The notes below the pieces were generated by a model. That model did no database searches. It was given only the letters and a program-made list of their open reading frames with translations, and was not told where the DNA came from. This document shows, piece by piece, positions 21,964 through 33,752 of a DNA stretch of 64,000 bases. The first letter of the stretch is position 1. Every line of letters begins with the position of its first letter. Position numbers and translations under genes: made by a program. The DNA is from Prochlorococcus sp. AG-335-I21 (GTDB taxonomy: Bacteria > Cyanobacteriota > Cyanobacteriia > PCC-6307 > Cyanobiaceae): contig QBZO01000002.1 of assembly GCA_003282225.1 (NCBI GenBank), forward strand, positions 1 to 64,000, read 5' to 3'.

Positions 21964-22030
21964 GCATTCCTTAGTTAAATTAGCTAAATTTAAATTATTT
22001 AGAATTTCTTTAAAGAAATTGAAAAATTTA

Positions 22031-22104
22031 GAGCATGTAGCTCAGTTGGATAGAGCATCAGATTCCGGTTCTGAGAGTCGGGGGTTCGACTCCCTCCATG
22101 CTCG
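22031..22104 (+). tRNA. tRNA-Arg (CCG)
   Basis: Acceptor GAGCATG/CATGCTC, anticodon stem TCAGA/TCTGA with loop TTCCGGT, T-loop GTTCGAC. Confidence 0.94.
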
Positions 22105-22115
22105 TAATAAAAGAT

Positions 22116-22562
22116 TTAAAGTTTAAAGCTCATTACTCTAATTCCATTCGGATCTAGTATAAATCCACTTTCCTCTAAACTTTTAAATGAAGTTACTGGC
22201 GCTTGAACAGAAATGCTACATCCTGGCATTTCCCTATTTATTTTTTCAAGGGTAACTTGAAGTAATATTAAGTAAAAAAGATTTTGATTATTGCCTTTTT
22301 CAGCGCATAGATTCCATAAGTTAGCGTTGAGTCCTCTATCTGATGTGACCCTTACAAAACCATAAAGCTTATTTTTAAATTCGTTTTGAATCGTGAAGAA
22401 AAAATTACTATTTTTAATAGCAAGAGATATCTTTTGTGTTGGGAATGACTCACAACCACTATTTACCAAAAGTCTATTTAAATCCTTAGCAGTTGGAACT
22501 TGTGAAGAATTGATAAAATAACCCTCTGGAAGAATTAGTTTTTTTGGGGAAAAATATTGCAA
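22116..22562 (-). CDS. GNAT-like acetyltransferase / conserved hypothetical protein
   Basis: KLYGFVRVTSDRGLNANLWNLCAE...; weak GNAT resemblance. Confidence 0.45.
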   Translation of the reverse strand: MQYFSPKKLILPEGYFINSSQVPTAKDLNRLLVNSGCESFPTQKISLAIKNSNFFFTIQNEFKNKLYGFVRVTSDRGLNANLWNLCAEKGNNQNLFYLILLQVTLEKINREMPGCSISVQAPVTSFKSLEESGFILDPNGIRVMSFKL

Positions 22563-22565
22563 TGA

Positions 22566-25535
22566 TTATCCTGTATTTCTCATCCCTGCCGCAATTCCAT
22601 TAATTGTTAAAAGTGCTCCTCTTAATAATTCACTACGACTATAAGCTCTTTTAGACTCAATCCTATCCTCAATAAACTCACTAATTGGAGGTTGTCTTGT
22701 TTGATCTCGAAGTCTTCTTAAAAGTGAGACTTGCAAAAATCCCAAAGGAATTATAGTTTTATTCCTTAAGTTAACGGATGATCTTAAATCTCTATCAGAT
22801 TCTAGAAGCTTATTTTTACCAGTTATTTCAAGCACTAAGGATTTAGTGAGATTATATTCTTTAGAGATAACATCAAAAATCTCCTCAAACGACTTTGAAT
22901 TTTCTTTACTCCCAAGTGTGTCAACGTAATATTTCGCTACTTCTAAATCAACTTTAGATAATGTCATTTCTACCTTAGATATGAGCATTCTAAAAAAGGG
23001 CCATCTTTGATGAAGTACTCTAAGTAATTCAATTTGCTCAGGATCTGATTTTAATTCCACAGATAAAGCCGTACCTACTCCAAACCAGCTTGGCAAAAGA
23101 AATCTACTCTGTGTCCAGCCAAATACCCAGGGGATTGCTCTTAAACTTGATAAATCCTTTGCGCCTTTTTTCCTTCTTGCGGGTCTACTTGATATTTGTA
23201 ATTTACTAATTTCCTCGATTGGAGTGACCTCTTGAAAAAAAGTTAGCAAATTTGGATTCTCATGTACTAATTTTCTATATTGGATTCTAGATGTTTCTGC
23301 CAACCTAGTCATTAAGTCATTCCATTCTGGGGTAGCATCAAGTCTGTTGTTAACCAAGCTATTCTGAATAACCGCTGTTGTGACAGTCTCCAAATTATAT
23401 AATGCCAATTCAGGAAGACTATACTTAGAAGCTAAAACCTCTCCTTGTTCTGTAATTTTTATTCTGCCTTTGAGCGTCCCACTTGGTTGAGCCAATATTG
23501 CTTGATAAGCAGGACCTCCGCCTCTTCCTACGGAACCTCCTCTACCGTGAAAAAGTCTTAAAAGTATATTATTTTTGCTTGAAAGATTTTGAAGAGCAAT
23601 TTGTGCTCTATGAATTTCCCAGTTACTAGATAAGAATCCTGAATCTTTATTGCTATCTGAATAACCTAACATTAACTCCTGGAGAGGTTTAAAACTTTCT
23701 CCAACTTTTGGTAATAATGACTTATAAAAATCTAATTTAAATAATTGCTCCATTACATCAGGAGCTCTTTGCAGATCTTCAACAGTTTCAAAAAGAGGGA
23801 CGACCAACAATGTCGATTTTTGTGAACCTTGATCAATTAGTCCCATCTCTTTTGCTAAAAGAAGGACTTCAAGCAAATCAGATGCACTGTGACTCATTGA
23901 AATGACATATGAATTACAAATACGACTTCCAAATTCTTCTTGCAATCTTTTCACCATTTTAAACACTGAAAAAGTTTCTTCAGTACTTTTATTCCAGTTA
24001 ACTTCAGAGGGAATCAAGGGTCTTTTTGTATTTAATTCCTCATTAAGCCATTGTATTCTCTCTTTTTCAGACATTTGATCGTATTGTTTTGGCAACTCAA
24101 GGTAATTAGTTAATTCTTGTATTGCATCACTATGCCTAGTACTCTCTTGACGTATATCCAAACTTGCTAAAGAAAAGCCGAAAATATGTACCTGAGTTAA
24201 TAATTTATTTACGGCCTCACAAGTTAAATCTGTACTATTAAGACTATTTTTTATTAATTCCAGATCATAAGTAAATTCATCAACAGACTTGTAATGTAAT
24301 TTTTCAACTAGCTCTAAATTTTTGTTATCAGATTCCCTTTCTAAAGATAACTTCCATCCGCCTTCAGCTAGTAAATTATTTCGTTCATGGGTCAATCTTA
24401 ATTTTTCTAAAATATAACTCAATTTCAATCTATAAGGCTCTGATCTATATCTTGTTGCCCTTGCTTCATAAATTTCAGGAAACTTAACCCTATCGGTTTC
24501 TAGTGATTCCAAAAGAGATGAGCCTACTTGGCTCCATTGCATTGAGACGCTTAGTTGATCTCTAAGATTAGAGGTCGCTTTGATATACCTCTCTAACATT
24601 AATTGTCTTTGGTAACAGGCAGTCCTCCAAGTAATTTCAGGAGTAACTGATGGATTCCCATCTCTATCAGAGCCTACCCAAGATCCAAATGTACAAAAAG
24701 ATTCAGTTGGCATCTGAACGTCTGGATAATTTTCAGTAAGGGCTGAAGAAATTCTCCCTCTTAACTGAGGCATCGCATCAAAAAGCACTTGTTGAAAATA
24801 ATGTAGTGCATAATCAACTTCATCTATTACTGATGGTTTGAATTGATGTAACTCATCTGTTCTCCACCAAAGTCTTATCTCTTCTTTTAATTGTATTTTG
24901 AGAGATTTAGTATCTTCAATTGTTAAAAATTTTTCAACTTGTATTTTTTGCAGCAGATTAGCTACTCTTGTTTGCTTATGCCTAATTGTATGTCTAACTA
25001 TCTCCGTAGGATGTGCAGTAAAAACTAAGCGGATATCCATTTCTTGTAATAATTCCTCTAGTTTTCCTGGAGGAACATTTAATCTTCTAAGCCTAAAAAA
25101 TAATTCTTTAAATGTTACAGGAGCATTTTGCCTTGCTAAAGCAGGAGCAAATGGGTCTAGATTATCTTGTGATTTTTTAACATTCTGATTAGTAAAGCTC
25201 TGAATATATCTATCTTCCTCCACTCTTTGTTCTAAAATATTAACTAGCTGAAAATATAATGAAAAAGCTCTGGCTGCAGAAATTGATTCAGCTAAATCCA
25301 TAGAATTAACAATATCAACTATTTCAGTTTTAAAATTTTTGGGACTATATTCTTCAACTTGATTTGAATAACTTAATTCCTTCAGCTGTATTAAACGATT
25401 TGCTTGATCATCTGGACATTCTTCCCTCAATACAGATTCCCACAAATCTTCTATCAATGCGCGATTTTTATCCAACGGATCATTGTTGCTTATAAGATCC
25501 ACATTATTATTTTTAAACTGTTTCATAGATTCCAT
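22566..25535 (-). CDS. ppc: Phosphoenolpyruvate carboxylase
   Basis: [61 protein letters not shown]-terminal [10 protein letters not shown]. Confidence 0.98.
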   Translation of the reverse strand: MESMKQFKNNNVDLISNNDPLDKNRALIEDLWESVLREECPDDQANRLIQLKELSYSNQVEEYSPKNFKTEIVDIVNSMDLAESISAARAFSLYFQLVNILEQRVEEDRYIQSFTNQNVKKSQDNLDPFAPALARQNAPVTFKELFFRLRRLNVPPGKLEELLQEMDIRLVFTAHPTEIVRHTIRHKQTRVANLLQKIQVEKFLTIEDTKSLKIQLKEEIRLWWRTDELHQFKPSVIDEVDYALHYFQQVLFDAMPQLRGRISSALTENYPDVQMPTESFCTFGSWVGSDRDGNPSVTPEITWRTACYQRQLMLERYIKATSNLRDQLSVSMQWSQVGSSLLESLETDRVKFPEIYEARATRYRSEPYRLKLSYILEKLRLTHERNNLLAEGGWKLSLERESDNKNLELVEKLHYKSVDEFTYDLELIKNSLNSTDLTCEAVNKLLTQVHIFGFSLASLDIRQESTRHSDAIQELTNYLELPKQYDQMSEKERIQWLNEELNTKRPLIPSEVNWNKSTEETFSVFKMVKRLQEEFGSRICNSYVISMSHSASDLLEVLLLAKEMGLIDQGSQKSTLLVVPLFETVEDLQRAPDVMEQLFKLDFYKSLLPKVGESFKPLQELMLGYSDSNKDSGFLSSNWEIHRAQIALQNLSSKNNILLRLFHGRGGSVGRGGGPAYQAILAQPSGTLKGRIKITEQGEVLASKYSLPELALYNLETVTTAVIQNSLVNNRLDATPEWNDLMTRLAETSRIQYRKLVHENPNLLTFFQEVTPIEEISKLQISSRPARRKKGAKDLSSLRAIPWVFGWTQSRFLLPSWFGVGTALSVELKSDPEQIELLRVLHQRWPFFRMLISKVEMTLSKVDLEVAKYYVDTLGSKENSKSFEEIFDVISKEYNLTKSLVLEITGKNKLLESDRDLRSSVNLRNKTIIPLGFLQVSLLRRLRDQTRQPPISEFIEDRIESKRAYSRSELLRGALLTINGIAAGMRNTG

Positions 25536-25588
25536 ATAATTATTATGTCATAAGTAAATATATTGGGATCAAATATTTGTTTATATTA

Positions 25589-26707
25589 TTAAATACTTTC
25601 TTCTTCACTTTGAACCATGTTCTGAGCAGTATATTTCATAATATCCTCAATAGACAATCCTTCCTTATATTGTTTTATCCATTTCATAGATTGATTTCCT
25701 TCCTCAAGAACTTTATATAAAGGTTTCAAAAGATGAGTCATGTTTAACTTTTCTGCAGTTAAAGATAAATCAGCTAATACATTTTTTATCCATTCTCTAC
25801 AAATCATTTTCTTGCCATCTCTCCAATGAGTCAATTCAGCGTCTAGACTCATTTGTGCAGCTTTAATTTCGTTTTGATCACATATTTTTGTTAATTGATC
25901 CATAGAAAACTTACTAGTATTTAAGGGATCTAAAGTCTTCAGATTTTCGAATAAATAAATGACTCTAAGTTCAAGTAAAGCTGTTATTGCCAACAATAAA
26001 TCAATATCAGAGATGTAATCGCAAATTCTTAATTCCAGACGATCTAAAACATGAGGCCTTTGAGGTCCATTTGGCCGAATAGAAGACCAAAAATGTCTGA
26101 TATTGTACATATTTCCATTCTTAATATTGTTTTCAATCCATTTTATATAGTCATCATGATTGAAAAAAAAAGGAACCTTATTTGGTGTCTTAGGGAATTG
26201 AATCCATCTCTGTGAATGATTATTAGTAAGTTTATTATTTAAAAAAGGAGAGCTTGCACTTATTGATAAATACAAAGAAGCCTCACACCTTACAAGTCGG
26301 ATAGCTGCAAAAAGTTCATCTAAGTTATCAATACCTAAATTTATATGAACACTGGAAGTGGCGATTGATATACCGTAGTTATCTTGAATAAATTGATGAT
26401 AAACATTATTTTTATCAGAACGTTGAAACTGATTATTATGTTTAAAACATAATGTAGATGAAGGGATTATTGTTAAATCTCTTTTTTTTAACCATTTCCT
26501 TAAACTTATTCTAGGTTCTAATAAATTCTTATAACTGACTTTATAGTCTTTTTCTGGATTCGTAATATACTCAACATTTCTGTTATCCGGCTCTTTGACA
26601 AAATTCGAAAACGTTTTTTCTATATCATCAGAAACTCCAACATGATTATTTTGAGAACCAGTAAAGAGTTCTACTTCAAAGCCTTTATATAAATTATCAT
26701 TATTCAT
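25589..26707 (-). CDS. gshA: Glutamate-cysteine ligase, cyanobacterial type
   Basis: LLKGFEVELFTG-type N-terminus, RPHVLDRLELRICDYISDIDLLLAITALLELRV; next to trpE/ppc. Confidence 0.78.
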   Translation of the reverse strand: MNNDNLYKGFEVELFTGSQNNHVGVSDDIEKTFSNFVKEPDNRNVEYITNPEKDYKVSYKNLLEPRISLRKWLKKRDLTIIPSSTLCFKHNNQFQRSDKNNVYHQFIQDNYGISIATSSVHINLGIDNLDELFAAIRLVRCEASLYLSISASSPFLNNKLTNNHSQRWIQFPKTPNKVPFFFNHDDYIKWIENNIKNGNMYNIRHFWSSIRPNGPQRPHVLDRLELRICDYISDIDLLLAITALLELRVIYLFENLKTLDPLNTSKFSMDQLTKICDQNEIKAAQMSLDAELTHWRDGKKMICREWIKNVLADLSLTAEKLNMTHLLKPLYKVLEEGNQSMKWIKQYKEGLSIEDIMKYTAQNMVQSEEESI

Positions 26708-28228
26708 CTATCTATCCAAACAAGCCAATGCCATTAATATGCCTTTGGCTTTATTAATAGTCTCTTGATATTCATTCGCAGGAGAGGAATCTGCAACTAT
26801 CCCAGCACCAGCCTGAACAGAAACTATATATTCCCCATCATTTGAAGGTTGAACTATCATTGTTCGTATTGTTATCGCAGTATTTAGTGCACCATTTATA
26901 TCTATAGACCCATAAACTCCAGCATACGGCCCTCTAGCATCTTTCTCAAAGTCCTTAATTAATTGCATGGCTCTAATTTTTGGAGCCCCAGTTACTGTAC
27001 CAGCAGGAAAACATGCTTTGAGTAAATCCCATACCCCAGTATTACTTTTTAAGATACCCTCAACTTCACTAACTATGTGCATTACGTGTGAATATTTTTC
27101 AATTATCATCAAATCTTTAACCTCTACTGTTCCTGTTTCACATACTCTTCCTAAATCATTTCTTCCTAAATCAATAAGCATTACATGTTCTGATATCTCT
27201 TTAGGATCTTTTAATAAATCTTTCTCAAATTTTAAATCTTGTTCAGCATCTTTACCTCTTGGCCTTGTGCCAGCTATCGGTCTTAAGCTTGCAACAATTT
27301 GATTAGTTTTATTCTTCTCTGCTTTGACCATTACTTCAGGACTAGAACCTATTAAGTACCATGATCCAAAATCAAAGAAAGCCATATATGGTGAAGGATT
27401 AACAATCCTTAAGCTTCTATATAGATTAAAGGGATCACTTTTAACTTTCGATTGAAATTTTTGGCTAATAACAATTTGAAAAATATCTCCTTTTCTTATA
27501 TATTCCTTTGCAGAAACAACAGCTTCTTCAAACTCTTTTCTTTCCCAATTACTTGAAATTGCAATATTCAAATCTTTTTTTTCATCCCAGTTAAGATCAT
27601 GTCTTTCATTTATTGGAGCACTCATTAAATCTTTGATTCTATTAATTCTTGAAATCGAATGTTGATAAATTTCTTGAATATGAGTTTCTGATGTACTGGA
27701 AGTGTCAGCATATACAACTACAGTGATACATCTTTTCATTTGATCAAATATTACTAATTGATCAAAAAACATCCAAGATCCATAGGGTATATCATTATCT
27801 TCTAGAGGATTAATAGGCACATTAGGCTCTATGCGATTGATTAATTCATAACCCCAAGAACCATATAACTGACCAACATAAGGTAAATTATCGATATTAT
27901 ATGACTTATATTCTTCGGTCCAAGTTCTTAATAAATCAAAAGGATCGCCTTTATATTTTTCACTGCTTCCATTATTCCAAGTCTTAATAGTTTCTTCTCC
28001 ACGACAAACTGCTTCCCAAAGAGGATTAGTAGCAACAATACTCCATCTACCTAAATTTTCCCCACCTTCGACGGATTCAAAAAAGACGCCATGTGAATCT
28101 TTATTTGATAATTTAAGCCATGTAGATAGTGGGGTCTCTAAATCAGCAGGCCAAGTTTTGAAAATAGGTATAAAATTTTTACCTTCTTTATAAGCCTTTA
28201 AAAAACTATCTTTTTGAGAACTGATCAT
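26708..28228 (-). CDS. trpE: Anthranilate synthase component I
   Basis: GDIFQIVISQKFQ; PSPYMAFFDFG; LIDLGRNDLGRVCETGTVEV; FPAGTVTGAPKIRAMQLI. Confidence 0.94.
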   Translation of the reverse strand: MISSQKDSFLKAYKEGKNFIPIFKTWPADLETPLSTWLKLSNKDSHGVFFESVEGGENLGRWSIVATNPLWEAVCRGEETIKTWNNGSSEKYKGDPFDLLRTWTEEYKSYNIDNLPYVGQLYGSWGYELINRIEPNVPINPLEDNDIPYGSWMFFDQLVIFDQMKRCITVVVYADTSSTSETHIQEIYQHSISRINRIKDLMSAPINERHDLNWDEKKDLNIAISSNWERKEFEEAVVSAKEYIRKGDIFQIVISQKFQSKVKSDPFNLYRSLRIVNPSPYMAFFDFGSWYLIGSSPEVMVKAEKNKTNQIVASLRPIAGTRPRGKDAEQDLKFEKDLLKDPKEISEHVMLIDLGRNDLGRVCETGTVEVKDLMIIEKYSHVMHIVSEVEGILKSNTGVWDLLKACFPAGTVTGAPKIRAMQLIKDFEKDARGPYAGVYGSIDINGALNTAITIRTMIVQPSNDGEYIVSVQAGAGIVADSSPANEYQETINKAKGILMALACLDR

Positions 28229-28287
28229 GCTAATTAATTCAGTCCAAATTATAATTATATATGTTTCTTATACCAACTTTTGATAAT

Positions 28288-28710
28288 TTATTCAAAAGTT
28301 TCTTTAGTAGTAAATTTTAAACCTGCAGGATTAGGATTCTCTCCTATTCTTCTTGGATTATGACCAACTTTTTCTCTACCTTCGTTAACTTTCTCGGAGA
28401 ATACTCCATCCTTAGGATGTAAGAATTCAATATCTCCCCCAGGGAATATTCTATAAATTTTAAAATTTTCAATCCTAGGTTTAAAACCCCTCAATTGTGT
28501 CCCAAGAGCAAGACATTGTTCTTTTCTTGCAAAGTACATTAAATTATCTCCCTCGTGCATAATAGCGGCTCCACCAGTTGGCAATTCAAATGCTTGTTCC
28601 TTGGAGCTATTCCATGAAATCGCATATTTTTCTTCAGTTTCTGCAGAGTTTAATAAACCACCAGTACTGCCTATATGCTTTGGAAATTGACCAACTAAAG
28701 TTTCAGTCAT
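28288..28710 (-). CDS. psaD: Photosystem I reaction center subunit II
   Basis: [64 protein letters not shown]. Confidence 0.97.
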   Translation of the reverse strand: MTETLVGQFPKHIGSTGGLLNSAETEEKYAISWNSSKEQAFELPTGGAAIMHEGDNLMYFARKEQCLALGTQLRGFKPRIENFKIYRIFPGGDIEFLHPKDGVFSEKVNEGREKVGHNPRRIGENPNPAGLKFTTKETFE

Positions 28711-28822
28711 CCTAAATTTTGAAGTTATTTCTTATAAGAAACTAGCATTCATGTTTTACAAATTTCTTAATTATTTAAAAAGTTTCTACATTATTTAATA
28801 AATGTAAAAAAGAAATATGCAT

Positions 28823-30193
28823 TTAAATATGATCTATATCTGCAATTGGGAAAAATACTGTCAAGCCAGTATCCCTTCTTTGTGTAACGTGACCTCCTAA
28901 ACTCGCTAATAATTTTTCAGTTGCAACTTGACTTAATTGTAAACTTCCCGTTTGAGGATTCCAATTTAATACTGGGCCAATATCAGACCCATTTTCTGTA
29001 TTAAAAATTTCGTTTTTACCCGTATCAAATTTTTTTACTTTTAATTGAAGTTTTAATTTTTGTCCCGCGGGCCGTAACTCTAAGATTAAACTACTACCTT
29101 CTCTTAATCCTCTAGTATTTTTATCGATTAGCCCTCTTAACATTAATTCTAGTTTTTCTGAATCACTCAAAATTTCGGGAAGTTGTTTGGGTATATCAAT
29201 TTTTATCGAAATTCCACGTCGCTTTAATTGTTTACTCCAAATAGGTGATAATTTATATAAAATTTCCCCTAAATTTATTCTTGCCAACTGATTGGGGGGC
29301 GAAATATCGTTATTTACAAGTTCCGCAGCATTAAAAATAAGACCAAATCTATCTATTTGCTCATTACACTCATTATCAATTTGAATCAAACGGTTTCTCA
29401 TTGATTCGTCCATATTATATTTCCTAAGAGTAGAGCTTATTAAAGTCCTTATAGTTGCTAAAGGAGTTCTGACTTCATGAGAAATTGCTTGTAATAACTT
29501 TGCCTCCGTTAATTGATCATTCTTATCATCATGTTTAACCGCATTCTGAACACTTAATTTAGGGATTAAATTTGCCAACTTAGTTGATAAACTAGGCCAA
29601 AAACTGTTTTCAAATTGATTATTGATATTAAGATCTCCTAAATTTTTAATTGCATTACGAAAATTAATTGCCTCTTCGTAATTTTCTTGATTCAATTTTG
29701 CATCAATCAATTCAATTGCAGTTTTTAGGCTGTTTTCATCGCATCTCATAAGTAAAGTTCTCTTGTCTTTTTCTCCTGCGATTGTTAAAAGACATTGAAA
29801 ATTAGTAGTAATAATTATTAAAAAAGGTTCATAACCATCTTTAGTATTTAAATTTAGGACTTTGTAATTCCTAACAAAATTACTATCTTCTTTAATTTTT
29901 ATAGAATGATCTCCTGGTAGGAAACCAGCATTATCCATCTGAAAATATGGAAAACCTTCTGGAGACCATAACCAACCTTTCATTTTTGTTAGACATTTTT
30001 TATCTGTGAGAGCAGGCAAAGGAGAAGCCACCCAAACTCCTCCTTCTTGAGAAGAATGGGAAAGGAACTCTTTTTGAACAACTTCTAAAGAAGCCCACCA
30101 CATTCGTCTAGAAGTTTCATCATCAACATATGAAGTGTTTAATCCTTGCAGAAGTAAATCTTGAATATTTTTTATAGTTATCAGAGAGTTCAT
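28823..30193 (-). CDS. Sensor histidine kinase (start placed at MNSLITIKN, coupled to rodA stop)
   Basis: LLQAISHEVRTPLATIRTLISSTLRKY H-box; degenerate ATPase domain; TAATG overlap with the upstream gene. Confidence 0.82.
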   Translation of the reverse strand: MNSLITIKNIQDLLLQGLNTSYVDDETSRRMWWASLEVVQKEFLSHSSQEGGVWVASPLPALTDKKCLTKMKGWLWSPEGFPYFQMDNAGFLPGDHSIKIKEDSNFVRNYKVLNLNTKDGYEPFLIIITTNFQCLLTIAGEKDKRTLLMRCDENSLKTAIELIDAKLNQENYEEAINFRNAIKNLGDLNINNQFENSFWPSLSTKLANLIPKLSVQNAVKHDDKNDQLTEAKLLQAISHEVRTPLATIRTLISSTLRKYNMDESMRNRLIQIDNECNEQIDRFGLIFNAAELVNNDISPPNQLARINLGEILYKLSPIWSKQLKRRGISIKIDIPKQLPEILSDSEKLELMLRGLIDKNTRGLREGSSLILELRPAGQKLKLQLKVKKFDTGKNEIFNTENGSDIGPVLNWNPQTGSLQLSQVATEKLLASLGGHVTQRRDTGLTVFFPIADIDHI

Positions 30194-31461
30194 TAATTTT
30201 TTAACGATCTTGAGCGATTTAAAGTAGATAATGCCAGACCAATGCATATAAAGTTAATCAATAAAGAAGTCCTCCCATAACTCATAAAAGGTAGCGGGAT
30301 TCCAGTTACGGGACCTAATCCAATAGTCATGAATAGGTTTATAATGATCTGAAATAAGAATGTTGAAGCTATTCCAATTATTATTAATGACTCAAAATGA
30401 GTTCTGGCATTTTTTGATACCTTTACAAGACTACTAATTAACACAAAAAACAAAAAAAGAACCAGAATACATCCTAAAAAACCTAATTCCTCCCCAAGCG
30501 CACTAAATATGAAATCTGTATGTTGCTCAGGTATAAATTGTAAATTCGTAAGTTTACCATTTAATAAACCTGTACCAAAAAAGCCTCCAGAACCTATTGC
30601 TATTTTACTTTGCAATAAATGATATCCTCCACCTAATGGATCCCTACTGGGATCAAGGAACAAAATTAATCTATCTTTTTGATAATCTTTTAAGCCAAAT
30701 TCCCAAATAAAAGGTGCCAACTTTATAACTAATGAATGAAGAGCTAATGTCAACATCGAGAAGATAATTTTTTTTTGCGAGGATCTATAAGCTAAATACA
30801 CCACAAAAGGAAGCCAAAAAATAAGCAATTTTGGAGAAACTAGATAAAAAATTGATGTAAAAATAAAGCAGCCTAAAATGAGAATCCATTCTATCGGCAT
30901 TTGGGACCAATAAAGCATTACAAAAGTTAATGCAATTAAAACTAGAGAAGTTCCTAAATCAGGTTGAAAAAATATTAATAACCAAGGAACAATGACAATA
31001 AAAAAAGGTGATAGTAAATCTTTTATCGAAGAAATAGATTTTCTTTCTAATACTAAAGCAAGAGTTAATATAGTACTCAATTTTGCGACTTCAGAAGGTT
31101 GAAAAGAAAAAATCCCTAAGCTCAACCATCTTTGAGCACCATAAATTGAAATCCCAAAAAAATAGACAAAAAGTAATGAAAGTAAAGAACAAAAATAAAA
31201 AAGAGTCAAATATTTTTTAAATCTTTCTATTGGTATATATGAAATAAAAATAGCTAAAAAATAACCTAATAAGCCTGTAAAAAGATGATTTAAAAAATCT
31301 GATTGTAAAAATTCTCTTTGTACACTTTTTATTAAAATACTTGAAATAAAAACTAACGCTAAAGGGATAACAAGTAAAGGTGAAAAAATAATTTTTCGAT
31401 TAATTTTATGTTTTTTTTCAAAAAATCTCTTTTTCTTTTTTAGAGAAATTTCCTTAAACAT
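30193..31461 (-). CDS. rodA: Rod shape-determining protein RodA (SEDS family)
   Basis: YGAQRWLSLGIFSFQPSEVAKLSTILTLA; IAIGSGGFFGTGLLNG; PEQHTDFIFSALGEELGFLG; PLPFMSYGRTSLLINF. Confidence 0.93.
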   Translation of the reverse strand: MFKEISLKKKKRFFEKKHKINRKIIFSPLLVIPLALVFISSILIKSVQREFLQSDFLNHLFTGLLGYFLAIFISYIPIERFKKYLTLFYFCSLLSLLFVYFFGISIYGAQRWLSLGIFSFQPSEVAKLSTILTLALVLERKSISSIKDLLSPFFIVIVPWLLIFFQPDLGTSLVLIALTFVMLYWSQMPIEWILILGCFIFTSIFYLVSPKLLIFWLPFVVYLAYRSSQKKIIFSMLTLALHSLVIKLAPFIWEFGLKDYQKDRLILFLDPSRDPLGGGYHLLQSKIAIGSGGFFGTGLLNGKLTNLQFIPEQHTDFIFSALGEELGFLGCILVLFLFFVLISSLVKVSKNARTHFESLIIIGIASTFLFQIIINLFMTIGLGPVTGIPLPFMSYGRTSLLINFICIGLALSTLNRSRSLKN

Positions 31462-31466
31462 TAATA

Positions 31467-32537
31467 CTAATTAACAAATTGTTTTTTAATCAATTGAGCT
31501 AACTCTTTAAATCTAATTGAACTTTCTTTATCTGGTTCACTTATTGAAATTGGAACACCCTTATTACTATCATTAACAAGTTTTATTTCAATAGGAATTT
31601 GAGCAAGTAATGGTAAATTATTTTCCCCAGCTAAGATTTTTCCACCACCTTTACCAAAAATTTCATATTTTTTATTAGGCATATCTGGTGGAATAAACAC
31701 TGACATATTTTCTACAACACCCAATAATGGAACACCCAGTTGCTTAAACATTGCTAACCCTCTTCTTGCATCTTGCAAAGATACCTTTTGAGGTGTCGTT
31801 ACAACAATTGCACCAGAAATAGGAACAGATTGAGATAAAGATATTTGCGCATCACCTGTACCAGGAGGTAAATCAATAACTAAGAAGTCAAGATTATTCC
31901 ATTCAACTTGATAAAGAAATTGCTTTATTATGCTATTTAACATTGGTCCTCTCCAGATTACTGGTTGGCCTTCTTCTATCAAAAAACCCATTGAGACTAA
32001 TGAGATACCATATTTATTAATTGGAATTAATCTTTGATCAATACCGCTACCATCAGTTACTTTTGGATTTTCTTCGGTAACTCCCAGCATTGAAGGAGTA
32101 TTAGGCCCATAAATATCAGCATCTAATAAACCAGTTTTTAAACCTAATTTAGCTAACGAGCATGCGATATTAACTGCAATTGTACTTTTACCGACGCCTC
32201 CCTTACCACTACTTATAGCGATAATATGTTTTATACCTTTAATGTTCTTCAACTCAGGTATATTATTTTCGCTTGTAGAATTAGATTGAGATACGTTATT
32301 ATCGATTTCTATTTGTACATCATTAACATCCTCAAATTTAAGGAGTATATATTTAACCTCTTTTACTATTCGCTCTCTCTGAGAATTTGCAAATGAAGGT
32401 AAGGATAGTGTGATTATTATTCTAGGTAAAATTACTCTGACATTCTTAATCCAGGCAAGTTCAATAAGATTTTTCTTTGATCCAGAATCTAGAATCTTTG
32501 ATAATGAATAATTCGCATCTTCGACTGTAGTCATCAA
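31467..32537 (-). CDS. mrp: Mrp/NBP35-family iron-sulfur carrier ATPase
   Basis: IAISSGKGGVGKSTIAVNIACSLAKLG...DADIYGPNTPSMLG. Confidence 0.93.
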   Translation of the reverse strand: MMTTVEDANYSLSKILDSGSKKNLIELAWIKNVRVILPRIIITLSLPSFANSQRERIVKEVKYILLKFEDVNDVQIEIDNNVSQSNSTSENNIPELKNIKGIKHIIAISSGKGGVGKSTIAVNIACSLAKLGLKTGLLDADIYGPNTPSMLGVTEENPKVTDGSGIDQRLIPINKYGISLVSMGFLIEEGQPVIWRGPMLNSIIKQFLYQVEWNNLDFLVIDLPPGTGDAQISLSQSVPISGAIVVTTPQKVSLQDARRGLAMFKQLGVPLLGVVENMSVFIPPDMPNKKYEIFGKGGGKILAGENNLPLLAQIPIEIKLVNDSNKGVPISISEPDKESSIRFKELAQLIKKQFVN

Positions 32538-32694
32538 AATTTTTAAATGTTTTTGTAGGTTAGTCGACTCTTTAAAAGATTAAGAACTATGTCGAACTAT
32601 CGAATAATAAGAAATTACCACCCCTTAAACGAAATTATAAAGGGAAACTACTAATTAACCAAAAATTTTATTCTTCAAATATCAAGTTAAATAA

Positions 32695-33723
32695 ATGTCT
32701 AAAGAACCACCTAAGAATTCAAGAGAGAAAACGAAGAATCTCTTACTCAAGTTACAAGATAATATTTGCAAAGGCCTAGAAAATATTGATGGAAAAGCTA
32801 AATTTACTGAAGAATCTTGGCTTAGAGAAGAAGGTGGAGGGGGAAGGTCAAGAGTTTTAAAAAACGGCTCAATTTTTGAGCAAGCTGGAGTGAATTTCTC
32901 AGAAGTACATGGGAAAGAACTACCTCAATCGATAATCTCACAAAGACCAGAAGCTAAAGGCCATGAATGGTTTGCTACGGGCACTTCTATGGTCTTACAC
33001 CCTAAAAATCCCTTCATACCTACAGTACATCTTAATTATCGTTATTTTGAAGCAGGACCAGTTTGGTGGTTTGGTGGAGGTGCCGACCTAACGCCATATT
33101 ATCCATATTTAACTGACGTCAGAAATTTTCATAAAGAACATTGTAATGCCTGTGAAAAAGTGAATAAAAATCTCTACAAGGTATTTAAGCCATGGTGTGA
33201 TGAATATTTCTTTTTAAAACATAGAAATGAATCTAGAGGTATTGGAGGCATCTTTTATGATTATCAAGATAGTTCTGGCACAATTTATAAAGGAGACAAC
33301 AAAGAGAGTAAGGCCTATAAAGAATCTATTAATATTGGAGAATTAAACTTAAATTGGAATAATTTATTTTCATTAGCAGAAAATTGCGGTGTAGCATTCC
33401 TAGATTCGTATCAGCCAATAATTGAAAAAAGAGTATATAAAAACTACACAAAAGAGGAGAGAGAATTTCAACTATATAGACGAGGAAGATACGTTGAATT
33501 CAATTTAGTTTGGGACAGAGGAACAATTTTTGGATTACAAACAAATGGGAGAACTGAATCTATATTAATGTCTTTACCTCCATTAGCTAGATGGGAATAT
33601 GGATATAAAGCCAAAAAAGGCTCTAGAGAAGATTACCTCACAACAATTTTCACAAAACCTCAGGACTGGCAAAATGATAAAAATTTAGAAGAATTTTGTA
33701 TAGAAAATAATATTTTTGATTAA
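32695..33723 (+). CDS. hemF: Oxygen-dependent coproporphyrinogen III oxidase
   Basis: [69 protein letters not shown]. Confidence 0.96.
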   Translation: MSKEPPKNSREKTKNLLLKLQDNICKGLENIDGKAKFTEESWLREEGGGGRSRVLKNGSIFEQAGVNFSEVHGKELPQSIISQRPEAKGHEWFATGTSMVLHPKNPFIPTVHLNYRYFEAGPVWWFGGGADLTPYYPYLTDVRNFHKEHCNACEKVNKNLYKVFKPWCDEYFFLKHRNESRGIGGIFYDYQDSSGTIYKGDNKESKAYKESINIGELNLNWNNLFSLAENCGVAFLDSYQPIIEKRVYKNYTKEEREFQLYRRGRYVEFNLVWDRGTIFGLQTNGRTESILMSLPPLARWEYGYKAKKGSREDYLTTIFTKPQDWQNDKNLEEFCIENNIFD

Positions 33724-33752
33724 ATTATTTGAAACTTGTTAAGAAAATCACA

